Below are positions 53,010-63,500 of a DNA stretch of 64,000 nt, in pieces. The stretch comes from JBCCSZ01 sp039821145 (GTDB taxonomy: Bacteria > Bacteroidota > Bacteroidia > Chitinophagales > Saprospiraceae): contig JBCBOS010000002.1 of NCBI GenBank assembly GCA_039821145.1, positions 369,354-433,353 of the forward strand, given 5' to 3'. The notes below the pieces were generated by a model. That model worked only from the letters and a program-made list of their open reading frames with translations. It had not been told where the DNA came from and searched no databases. The stretch's first letter is position 1, and every line of letters begins with the position of its first letter. Both the position numbers and the translations under genes were made by a program.

Positions 53010-55625
53010 TCAGTTTTCCAATTGTTCTCTGGCTTCCACAATTCGACTGTGGCGGCCACGGGTGTCAAAAGTTGCCAAGCGAACCTCGCCACTCACCGCA
53101 ACGCCCTCTTCGTACAAGGGAGAATCTGCCGTGGGGGCACTGCCGTCGGTGGTGTAGCGGATGCTCAATCCGGGAAAGCTTACATTGGCGTACAAGCGCC
53201 CCTCTTTCAAAACGGCACCAGGTGGCGGCAGGCGATACGCCAAACCACCAAAACGCTTGTCCATCCGAACCGATTCGATCTTCCCGATCCGATTGGCAAA
53301 GCCATTCCAATCCTCTTGAAAAGATTTTTGCCGCTGGCCAGGATTGTCCGATCTCATCCAATCTCGCTCTGCAGACCAAGCCCGCTCGGCCAGTCCCAGT
53401 ATCTTGGGGAATAAATAGTATTCCAACATTTCCGGACTTTTGACCGTCTCACTCCACAGCTGTCCTTGGAGTCCTGCGATGTGTTTGTAAGCCGAGGGCT
53501 TGAGTCGCTCCATTTTTTGAAAGTCTTTGTTCGGGTCATAGCGGTTGCCCATCGGATCGCTGTCCATGGACTTGAAGATGTCGAATGGATTCATGTGGTA
53601 AGCCTTTTCAGTATCGATGAATCCACCCCAGTACAAGCCCGGTTCGCTGGGGTCTTTGTCGTAGGCCAAGTCAAAATAGAGATTGCTCACGTTGCACAAA
53701 ATGACATCGAAGCCCTTGTTGGCAATCCGGTAGGCCAGGTCCTCATTGCCCCAGTAGTTGTTCCAAATGTAGGGCAGAACGTTTTTGTCTGCAAAAGATT
53801 CGATGGGGACAAAACGGCCGTCGGCATCCTTTTCCAGCACAATTTCCTCCCAGCCTCCGGTGACGAGCTTCCGTTCCTCCAGGAGTTGGTTGACTTTGCC
53901 CAGGAAGTAGGCCTGCAGTGCCTCCTTGCTTTCCAAACCACTCTTTTCCGCCCGCATCTTCTGGCAAATGGGCGATTGATCCCAGACACCATTGGGGACT
54001 TCATCACCTCCGGTGTGCAGGATGGACAAGGGGGCTTTTGCTTCTTTGTACATGGCAATGACATCGTCGACAACAGCCGCATAAAAGTCATAGACAGATG
54101 GGCGACAGACGCAGACGACATTGTCGTTGTAGTGCTGGGCAGATAGGTATTCGGATTGGTCGTCGGGGTCGATGAGGCGATATTGTTCTGCTTCTTCCAT
54201 CTTGCCCTCGGCAGACAGCTTCCGGTAGCGGTGCTCCATGGCCTTGATGGCGGCGCGGGCGTGTCCGGGCATGTTGATCTCGGGAATGACCTCGATCTGA
54301 TGGGCATTGGCATAGCGCAGGATTCGGATGAACTCCTCGCGGGTGTAGTAGCCATTTCCCGCCGATTGCTTGTCATCGGGATCGGGCCCTGATCCGTAGG
54401 AGGGCTGTAGGTGGTTGTGGTCGTCGAGGGTGTGTCCCCGGCGGCCGCCGATTTGGGTGAGTTCGGGAAAGCCTTTGATTTCCAGTCGCCAAGCTTCGTC
54501 CTCGCTGAGGTGCAAGTGGAGTCGGTTGAGTTTGTAGGCCGCCATGGCATCGATGACTTTGAGGATGCTTTCGACTTGGGTAAAATTGCGAGCCACATCG
54601 ATGTGAAGACCCCTGTAGGCAAACATGGGGGCATCCTCGATCTGCAGTCCAGGCAGTTCAATGCTGGTTTGGGGCTGGCCAAAAACTTCGGGTGGGAAGA
54701 GAGCCAAGAGGCTTTGGATGCCGTAAAAGACACCAGCGGGGCCCCCTCCTTTGATTTGTATGCCACTGTCTGCATCGATGCTCAACTGGTATGCCTCGGG
54801 GCCGTTCAGTCCGTTGGAGAGTTGGGCTTTTTGGAGGAGAATGTGCTTGGGGGCGGCCTCCTTGCCTGGGCCTGCAAAAAGCTTGATGCCCATGCTGCTT
54901 TGAATGCCCTCTTGCAGTCTTCGGGCTGCCTCTACCATGCCTTCATCGTACAATATCTTGAAGTCGGCTTGGAGGGTGAGACCTCGTCCGGTCTTTTGAA
55001 AGCGGAGGGGAGTGGGAATGATGGGGGTCAGTTGGTCTTTGGGCAAGGATGTCAGCCGCTGGTTGCGTTGGTAATAGGTAGCCGCTGTTGGGATGGGAAC
55101 AGGATCTTTTTTGTGTCGACTGATTTGTTCTGGGCGCTGGAAGGGGCGCAATTCAAAGTTTTTGACCGTTTGCCAGCTCTGATCGTCAAATCCAAAATAC
55201 AAACCGCAGGGTGCGTCGGCCTCCTTGATCATCCAGGCACCCCCCTCAAAGACAACGCGCACTTCTTGACCAGGGGCCAGGGAAAAGTCTTTGCTTGGAA
55301 TGAGTCGGTAAAAGTCACCATTGATCTGTTCGACTGTGGCAGGTCCTTGTACGGAGCCGGGCACAATTCTGCGGGGCGACATGTTGAAAAACAATTGCCA
55401 TCCTTGGCCGTCGAGTGTTTGAGAGCCCTTGTTTTGAAATTGGAAGGTGCTTCGAAATTGGTGCTTGTCGCTGATTTGATTGCTGTTGAGTTCCCAACTG
55501 ACAGCGATTTGGTCCAACAACTGTCGATTGCTTTGTGGGCCGTTGGCAGAAGTTGCATCTGGCTGGCAGTGAATGAACAAAACGCTCAAGAGGATCAGGA
55601 GGGGTAGTAGGTGTTTGTATGTCAT
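53010..55625 (-). CDS. beta-N-acetylhexosaminidase (GH20), lipoprotein
   Basis: 871 residues. A lipoprotein signal ends LFIHC. Then an N-terminal CHB_HEX-like carbohydrate-binding domain (residues about 40-180, VSWELNSNQI and MFNMSPRR-like), a GH20b domain, the GH20 TIM barrel with the catalytic D541-E542 pair in LHTGGDEVPNGVW and substrate segments HLHLSEDEAWRLEI and GHARAAIKAMEHRY, and a small C-terminal Ig-like module. The enzyme removes terminal GlcNAc or GalNAc from chitin oligosaccharides or glycans at the cell surface or in the periplasm. The divergent DUF5009 gene suggests further use of the released amino sugar. Confidence 0.92.
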   Translation of the reverse strand: MTYKHLLPLLILLSVLFIHCQPDATSANGPQSNRQLLDQIAVSWELNSNQISDKHQFRSTFQFQNKGSQTLDGQGWQLFFNMSPRRIVPGSVQGPATVEQINGDFYRLIPSKDFSLAPGQEVRVVFEGGAWMIKEADAPCGLYFGFDDQSWQTVKNFELRPFQRPEQISRHKKDPVPIPTAATYYQRNQRLTSLPKDQLTPIIPTPLRFQKTGRGLTLQADFKILYDEGMVEAARRLQEGIQSSMGIKLFAGPGKEAAPKHILLQKAQLSNGLNGPEAYQLSIDADSGIQIKGGGPAGVFYGIQSLLALFPPEVFGQPQTSIELPGLQIEDAPMFAYRGLHIDVARNFTQVESILKVIDAMAAYKLNRLHLHLSEDEAWRLEIKGFPELTQIGGRRGHTLDDHNHLQPSYGSGPDPDDKQSAGNGYYTREEFIRILRYANAHQIEVIPEINMPGHARAAIKAMEHRYRKLSAEGKMEEAEQYRLIDPDDQSEYLSAQHYNDNVVCVCRPSVYDFYAAVVDDVIAMYKEAKAPLSILHTGGDEVPNGVWDQSPICQKMRAEKSGLESKEALQAYFLGKVNQLLEERKLVTGGWEEIVLEKDADGRFVPIESFADKNVLPYIWNNYWGNEDLAYRIANKGFDVILCNVSNLYFDLAYDKDPSEPGLYWGGFIDTEKAYHMNPFDIFKSMDSDPMGNRYDPNKDFQKMERLKPSAYKHIAGLQGQLWSETVKSPEMLEYYLFPKILGLAERAWSAERDWMRSDNPGQRQKSFQEDWNGFANRIGKIESVRMDKRFGGLAYRLPPPGAVLKEGRLYANVSFPGLSIRYTTDGSAPTADSPLYEEGVAVSGEVRLATFDTRGRHSRIVEAREQLEN

Positions 55626-55879
55626 ATGCAGTCAATTTGTAAAAAAATGCCTAGCTTCGAAAGGCCAGTACAGGTAGCATTGGTCCATGAGTCAGCTGTT
55701 GTTCATCACGGTTTTGCTCAAATATACTTTCTTCAAAGCGATTTGGAGCCATGGGGCATTCTTCTTCGGCAAGTATGCGCCACTGAAGGCATCCTGTAAG
55801 GGGCAAAAAGGCCACTACATTTTGTTGGAGTCACTTCCAATTGGCCAGTGGCCCAAGCTTTGACAAAACGACACCAACT

Positions 55880-57097
55880 ATGAGCAAAGAAACCACCATT
55901 GCAAAGGGGCGATTGATCTCACTCGACGTATTGCGGGGGCTGACGATCGCCGGCATGATCATCGTCAATGATCCAGGTTCCTGGGGCCATGTTTACGGCC
56001 CTTTGTTGCATGCAGACTGGCATGGCATCACCCCCACTGATATGGTCTTCCCCTTTTTCCTGTACATCGTTGGAGTCTCCATTGCCCTGGCCTACAGCCG
56101 CCGCATGCAGAGCCAGACGCCTCGGCCGATGATGATCCGAAAGATTTTTCGCCGATCGCTGACCATCTTTGCATTGGGTCTCTTCTTGTGGTTGTTTCCC
56201 CAATTTGACTTTGGAGGCATTCGCTTCCCTGGGGTACTGCAGCGCATCGCATTGGTGTTTTTGGCTTGTGCGCTGCTTTTTCTCTACACCGACTGGAAAA
56301 TGCAGTTGCGCATAGGCATCGGATTGTTGTTAACTTATTGGCTGTTGTTGTGTGCCGTGCCAGTGCCCGTAGACGAGGTCATCCGCCAAGCCTTGGCCAG
56401 CGGACAGGTGAAGGCCCAGGCAGGGCTGTTGGACATTGGTGAATTGCAGTCCTTGTCGGATGGCTGGATTGCTGCCAACCTGGAGCCGGGAACCAATTTG
56501 GAGGCCTGGCTCGACCGGAAGCTGATTCCTGGCCGTTTGTGGCAGTACACTTGGGACCCCGAGGGATTGTTGAGCACCTTGCCCTCCATTGCGACGGGGA
56601 TCAGTGGGATGTTGGTTGGTCATTTGATTCGCAGCAAAAAACTCAGTCAGAACCAGATGCTCATTTGGCTGTTTGTTGCTGGTTTTGCTTCCTATGTCTT
56701 GGGCTGCATCTGGGATTGGGTCTTCCCCATCAACAAAAACCTTTGGACGAGTTCCTATGTCCTGTACACTTCCGGTTTGGCGACCCTTTCGCTGGCGGCG
56801 AGCATTTGGTTTGTCGATGTCTTGGGAAAGCGCAATGTCCTCACTTGGCTGGGTGTCGTCTTTGGTGCCAATGCCATTGTTGCCTATGTGCTGCATGGGA
56901 CTTTGGGGAATTTGTTTCTCATCAATTTTGGATCGGAGGCGCAGCCCTTGATGATCAAAAGCTGGTTTTTTGAAGGCTTGGTCGGTCTTGGAATGGCTCC
57001 CAAAATGAGTTCATTGCTGTGGGCATTGACCTACACAGGCATCTGTTTTCTGCCCGTTTGGTGGATGTACAAGAAGCGAGTTTTTGTAAAAATCTAG
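55880..57097 (+). CDS. DUF5009/NagX-like membrane acyltransferase
   Basis: 405 residues from the ATG at 55880 (MSKETTIAKGRLISLDVLRG); upstream only a TTG is in frame. About ten membrane segments, with the family motifs RLISLDVLRGLTIAGMIIVND, DMVFPFFLYIVGVSIALAYSRR and WDWVFPINKNLWTSSYVLYT. It is homologous to heparan-alpha-glucosaminide acetyltransferase and to bacterial NagX, which is linked to GlcNAc/chitobiose uptake. Divergent from the GH20 gene (254 bp apart), supporting an amino-sugar role. Acyl donor and substrate are not established. Confidence 0.87.
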   Translation: MSKETTIAKGRLISLDVLRGLTIAGMIIVNDPGSWGHVYGPLLHADWHGITPTDMVFPFFLYIVGVSIALAYSRRMQSQTPRPMMIRKIFRRSLTIFALGLFLWLFPQFDFGGIRFPGVLQRIALVFLACALLFLYTDWKMQLRIGIGLLLTYWLLLCAVPVPVDEVIRQALASGQVKAQAGLLDIGELQSLSDGWIAANLEPGTNLEAWLDRKLIPGRLWQYTWDPEGLLSTLPSIATGISGMLVGHLIRSKKLSQNQMLIWLFVAGFASYVLGCIWDWVFPINKNLWTSSYVLYTSGLATLSLAASIWFVDVLGKRNVLTWLGVVFGANAIVAYVLHGTLGNLFLINFGSEAQPLMIKSWFFEGLVGLGMAPKMSSLLWALTYTGICFLPVWWMYKKRVFVKI

Positions 57098-57558
57098 TGG
57101 CAGCACAAGATCGCATCAATCTCCAACAATACATTTTCAAACCCTCTCCAACAGCGGCAGCATCTTTCGGGATGTATACTCGATTACCGACATGTTGACG
57201 GCTGACGGACAAGAATTAATACAATCTTTACAAAAAGCTACCCTTTTTATGGTATGATTATCTGCGCAAATTTGGTTAGATTTGCACAGTACTGAGGCCG
57301 AAGGTGTTCATTCACCATTTTTCAACCCTCAATTTTCACCTCCCAACAGCCGACAAGCCTTCCAGCCGAAGGCAACATTTGATTCCCAATACCGACGTAT
57401 TTCATAGCATTCGTAAGCATCTCTTTTGATTGAAATGAATCAAAAAAGATACTTGTCGTTGCTGTACTGCTGTTTGGCCCTGACCAAGCCAATGTCCAGC
57501 GTGCGCAAAACACCACCAATTTTTCGAGACAAATGACCTCAAGTTAAATCATAATCTC
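57098..57558 (+). other. 461-bp leader region of the giant adhesin gene
   Basis: No coding region is supported here. It contains an AT-rich stretch around 57215-57290 with TTTACAAAAAGC and a GCAAAT...ATTTGC stem, and a perfect inverted repeat at 57424. The adhesin ATG is at 57559. The length leaves room for a regulated promoter and a long 5' untranslated leader. Confidence 0.5.
57424..57445. repeat. AT-rich inverted repeat in the adhesin leader
   Basis: TTTTGATT (57424-57431) and AATCAAAA (57438-57445) are perfectly complementary with a 6-nt spacer, 114 bp upstream of the adhesin start. It could be an operator or a weak RNA hairpin. Confidence 0.4.
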
Positions 57559-60500
57559 ATGGAAAAAACTTATACGATTTCCTCTTCCCGATTCACCTCA
57601 AAGCTTTGGATGCTGCTGCTCTGCGTCTTCTGTTGGTGTGGAACCGCCCAAGGCCAAGTCTTTTGGGAAGACAATTTTGAAACAGCTGGTCCCAATATGG
57701 GGGGAGGCGACAGGGATGCGCCCAACCACACAGACCGCGACAATGGAAGTGACCCTTCCGTTTGTGGGTCCAGTGATTATTTCTATCGCACGGACTGCAA
57801 TACTGGTACTGGCTCTGGTAGTGATTGTACTGGTGTCAGCGATGTCTTCGCGAATGTACAAGGCTCCTTCATGTGGCGCGGGGAAGATTTGGATGGCTGT
57901 ATTTCTGATCCAGATCAGCTCGACTTCACAGGCATTGACATCACAGGGCGTACCAACCTAGCCTTCAAAGGGCTGTTTGCCTGCGATGATGACAACAACG
58001 AATGGGAAGGCCCGGCTGCAGCAGATTTGCACCCCGACTCCATTTCTGTGTTGTATCAAATAGACGGTGGAGGGTACTTACCTGGCATCGTTTTCAGAAG
58101 TGATGGAAGTGCCAATGCTACCTTCGGAGACGATCGTGGTTTGTTCCGTGTGGATACAGACAACGACGGTTTCGGCGATGGTGCTACTGCCATGGACAAA
58201 ACCTTCCGTGAGTTTTCTTTCAACATATCTGGTACGGGGACGACCCTCGATATTCGGATCATTGCCTTTGTCAATGGCGGTGGAGAAGAATTTGGCTTCG
58301 ATCTGTTTCAGGTAGAAGAAGCAGCTGTCACCATTGTTTGCCCAACTGTTGGAGCGACTGCTACTTCCATAAGTGCCGTTTGTCTCGGTGATCCTTTCGA
58401 TGTGGATGCAACTGGACTGGTTGGGCTGGACATGGCTACCAATATGGTACAAGATTTTGGAATTCGCTTTGTGGCCTTCACCTCTACTCCTGCTGATCCC
58501 TACGTGGGTGGAACGGATTTGGGGACAGTGCCTTTTGGCAGTCTCACTGCTGGCAATACTGCTGCTTCTCTTACAGGAACAAGCCTGGCCATGGCGGGTA
58601 GTTATGAAGTGTACGCTGTTTTGGCACCTACGCCAGCAGACATGAGCTGTCGGCCTTCTGCCATGACATCGATCACGGTGAATCCTTTGCCAACTGTACT
58701 CATTGAGTTGGGAGGAGATTTTTGCGTCAGCGATGCTGCATCTACTGTCGATCCTTTTGAGTCTCCAACAGGTGGTGTGTACAGCGGACCAGGGGTAACC
58801 GACGATGGCAATGGCAATACCTTTACCTTTGATCCAGCTGTTGCTGGTACAGGGACCATTGCGGTGGTTTATACCGTTACAGATGTGAACGGCTGTAGCA
58901 ATTTTGAGACAGGCTTTTTGACTGTCAATGCAGACCCTACGGTGACCTTCAGTGCTTTGGCAGACCTTTGTGTCAATGACGGTGTACAAACAGGTCAAGG
59001 TGGCGGAATGCCAACAGGTGGTGTCTACAGTGGTGCTGGTGTGACCGACGATGGCAACGGCATGACCTACAGTTTTGATCCAGCTGTTGCTGGTGTAGGA
59101 GTGACCACAATTACATATACTTTCACAAATCCAAGTGGCTGTACTGGCATGGCTTCTGATGATGTTGAAGTCTTTGCCATCCCTACGGTGACTTTTACTG
59201 CTCCTGCGGACCTTTGTATTGACGCTGGTGTTCAGACCGGCCTTGGTGGCGGAATGCCAACAGGTGGTGTCTACAGTGGTGCTGGTGTAAGCGATGATGG
59301 CAATGGCATGACCTACAGCTTTGATCCAGCTGCTGCTGGTGTTGGTACAACGACCATTACCTATACGGTGGGTGCTGCTGGTTGTTCTGACAGTGCGATG
59401 GACGATGTTGAAGTCTTTGATTTTCCAATGGTGACTTTGTCGATTCCAGCTGGTTCGGATGAATTTTGCGAAAGTGATCCTGCAACAACCATCGATCCTA
59501 CTGAGTCTCTATCTGGCGGTGTGTACAGCGGTGCCGGTGTGACCGATGATGGCAATGGTGATACCTTTACCTTTGATCCATCTGCTGCTGGTGGCAGCGG
59601 AACCGTTGCAGTGACTTATACTGTGACAGATATGAATGGTTGCAGCAATTTTGCGACAGCTTTCCTGACTGTTAATGCAGATCCGACAGTGACCTATACA
59701 GCTCCTGCAGACCTTTGCCTTGATGCTGGCGTACAAACTGGCCTTGGTGGCGGAATGCCAACAGGTGGTGTCTACAGTGGTGCTGGTGTAACCGACGATG
59801 GCAACGGCATGACCTACAACTTTGATCCAGCTGTTGCTGGCGTAGGAGTGACCACGATTACATATACTTTTACCAATGGAAGTGGCTGTACTGGCATGGC
59901 TTCCGATGATGTCGAAGTCTTTGCACTGCCAAGTGTGACCTTCACGGCCCTGGCAGATTTGTGCCTTGATGCTGGTGTACAAGCTGGCCTTGGTGGCGGA
60001 ATGCCAACAGGTGGTGTCTACAGTGGTGCTGGTGTAAGCGACGACGGCAACGGCATGACCTACAGCTTTGATCCAATTGCTGCGGATACTGGCACAACAA
60101 CCATTACCTATTCTCTTACGGATGCCAATGGTTGTATGGCAATGGCTACTGATGATGTTGAGGTCTTTGGACTTCCATCTGTCAGTTTGGCCATCCCAGC
60201 TGGCTCTGATGAATTCTGTGTCAATGATCCTGTTACCTTGGTCAACCTTGCAGGCACTCCCACAGGTGGTGTGTATTCAGGCAATGGCGTGACGGACTTG
60301 GCCAATAGTGGCATCAGTTTCACCTTTGATCCAGCCGCTGCTGGAGTTGGCATGACCACAGTCACATATACTGTGACAGATGCCAATGGTTGTACAGGTC
60401 TTGCTACTGATGTCATCACGGTAAATGATTTGCCAACAGTGGCCTTCACTGCTCCTGCAGACCTTTGTATTGATGCTGGTGTACAAACTGGCCTTGGTGG

Positions 60501-63500
60501 TGGAATGCCAACAGGTGGTGTCTACAGTGGTGCCGGTGTCACGGATGATGGCAACGGCATGACCTACAGCTTTGATCCAGCTGCTGCTGGTGTTGGTACA
60601 ACAACCATCACATATACTCTTACGGATGCCAACAGTTGTACAGCTACTGCTTCAGATGATACGGAAGTATTCCCACTGCCAATGGTGACCTTCACTGCTC
60701 CTGCTGATCTATGTGAAGATGCAGGCATTCAAAGCGGCTTGGGTGGCGGAATGCCAACAGGTGGTGTGTACAGTGGCATTGGTGTGATCGACGATGGCAA
60801 TGGCATGACTTACAGCTTCAATCCACTTGCCGATACCAGTTCGAGTACAATAACCATTACTTATACTTTCACGGATGCCAACGGTTGTTCAGCCTCTGTC
60901 TCCGATGATGTAGAAATATTTGATCTTCCATTTGTGAGCTTGTCAACGGCTGCAGCCTATTGTTTGGACGCGCCCATTGCCTCTGCTCCCCTCACAGGGG
61001 GTATGCCTTCAGGAGGGGTGTACAGTGGTCCTGGTGTAACGGATTTGGGTGATGGCACGTCCTACAATCTCGATCCAACCGCAGGCGGTCCGGGAGTCAT
61101 TACCATCACTTATACCTTTACGGATGCCAATGGCTGTACCAATGCTGCTACCAGCGACATCAACATCCTCGATTGTGCCGTCAGCATTACTGATCCTTGT
61201 AGCTGTTTGGACAATGCGACAGTCATCGACCTGGACAATGCAACTGGAGGAGATGATGGACAGTTTTCAGAAATCATTTCTGTTGTGGACAACCAAGGAG
61301 GCATGCTGCCAGCTGGACAAACCTGGACAGTGACAGCAGCTACAGGTGCTTTCGATGCCAACAACATCCCAGCTGTGGGCATGCAAAGTGCAGGTGTTCC
61401 GGTAGCAACAGATGGTTCTGTTACCTTGGCTTACAACATGACCACAGGTAGTTACGAGCTGCCATTTGTTCATGTCGATGCTCAGGGCTACAGCATCACA
61501 GTGGTTGGTCCTTTCCCAGTAGGAAGTGCGGCCAACTCTACCTTGATGATCGGCAACAACTGTCAATACCCCAATCCGGTATTCGACCCAGTTTTGCCTG
61601 ATGTCATCAACTCTTCTGATCCTGCCATCACCCTTGGTGGTACTGATACCAATGGCAATGGAAGCGATGCTGTCAGCTTCACCATAGATGGAATGATGGC
61701 GACTTCCTTCGATCCTGCTGGATTGGCGGCTGGCAACTACACAGTTGTCATGAGCTTCGACGGAGCGGACGATGGAAACAATGGTGTATCTCCGGATGGA
61801 GGAACCACACCTGCTTCTCCAGGCTGTGTACAAACAGTCCAAAAAGTGGTAGAAGTGATTGTTTGTTCTCCACCAAGTATTGCTTGCCCTGCCAACGACC
61901 TCGACTTGCCTGCAGGTTGCAACCCCATGGTACCAGCTGGCGCAACGACCTTCAACGTGGGCGGCATGATGAATCCCGACCCTGCCCTCCCAACTGTAAC
62001 AGATGGTTGTGACCCACAAGTACTGACCTTTGCAGATGCTACCACAGATGTCGATTGCACTCGTACGGTCACAAGAACGTATACAGTGACAGACGACAAT
62101 GGCGATACAGCAAGCTGCGACCAAACCTTCACCTTCACTTTTGATACGATCCCACCAATGTTCAACGAAGCATTGCCCATGGATACGACGGTGAACTGTG
62201 ATGCAATCCCAATGGCAGCCGTCTTGACAGCGACAGACAACTGCCCACAAGGCCCGATGATGCCAACAGCTATTCCTTTCATTCTCATCAACGAGCTTCA
62301 CTACGACAATGACGGTACTGATGTTGGTGAGTTCATCGAAGTTGTTGGTACGGCTGGTTATGATCTGAGCACTTGTGAGCTGGTGTTGTACAATGGCTCC
62401 AACGGCTTGGTGTACAATACAATGCTACTGAGCGGCACGATCGACGATGAAGGAGCAGGCATTGGTGCGGTATCCTTTAGCTATCCAGCCAACGGCATCC
62501 AGAATGGTGCTCCAGATGGTGTGGCCTTGGTATGTGGAGGCACGGTGATAGAATTTTTGAGCTACGAAGGAACGATTACCGCAGCTGACGGCCCGGCAAT
62601 GGGACTGACCTCGACAGACATTGGGGTATCAGAACCTGGAGCGATCGGCGAGTCCATCCAACGGATCGGCACAGGCTGCATGGCCAGTGATTTTAGCTGG
62701 ATAGGTCCTGTGATAGAAAGCCCTGGCCTGATCAACGATGCTCAGATTTTCATGGGCTGTCCAATGAACACTCCTAGTCCAAATCCTTTTGTCCGAATCA
62801 CAGAAATCCACTACGACAATACTGGTACTGACGTCAATGAGTTCATCGAAGTAACAGGAACAGCTGGCTTCGATCTGAGCACTTGTGAGTTGGTATTGTA
62901 CAATGGATCAAACGATATGACTTATGGAACGATGTCTCTGACTGGAATGCTTCCCGATGAGGGAACAGGCTTTGGAGCAGCGTCGTTCAGCTATCCTGTC
63001 AATGGCATCCAGAATGGTGCTCCAGATGGTATCGCCCTGGTTTGCAATGGCATGGTAATAGAATTTTTGAGCTACGAAGGAACGATTACCGCAGCTGACG
63101 GCCCGGCAATGGGACTGACCTCCATAGACATTGGAGTATCAGAACCTGGAGCGATTGGCGAATCCCTGCAACTGATCGGCTTAGGCTGTACATCAAGTGA
63201 CTTTGTTTGGGTAGGTCCAGTAGCAGAGTCTCCCGGTACAGTGAATTTGGGCTTGATATTCGAAAACTGCCCAGCACCATCTGCCGACCCAGTAGTGATG
63301 TTCGCAGAGACAGAAACCCCGGCGGGCACCTGCCCACAAGAAAGAACTTTGACCCGGACTTGGACGGTAACGGATGCCTGTGGCAATTCGACCCAACATG
63401 TCCAAATGGTGATGGTGATCGACACGACAGCCCCTGTGTTTGTGTGTCCTCCACTGGATACAATTGTGAACTGCGATGCAGTCCCAGATCCAGCCGTGGT

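Noticed and set aside
54411..55607. Plus-strand frame of 398 residues antisense to the GH20 gene
   Set aside because: It is the antisense of conserved hexosaminidase domains and matches no family.
58690..61176. Regularly spaced repeats considered as a CRISPR array
   Set aside because: The period is about 250 bp, the units are in-frame protein repeats and there are no short direct repeats with unique spacers.
61267..62301. Minus-strand frame opposite the giant adhesin
   Set aside because: The adhesin reading frame explains the repeats; the antisense product is His/Cys/Trp-rich and without family features.
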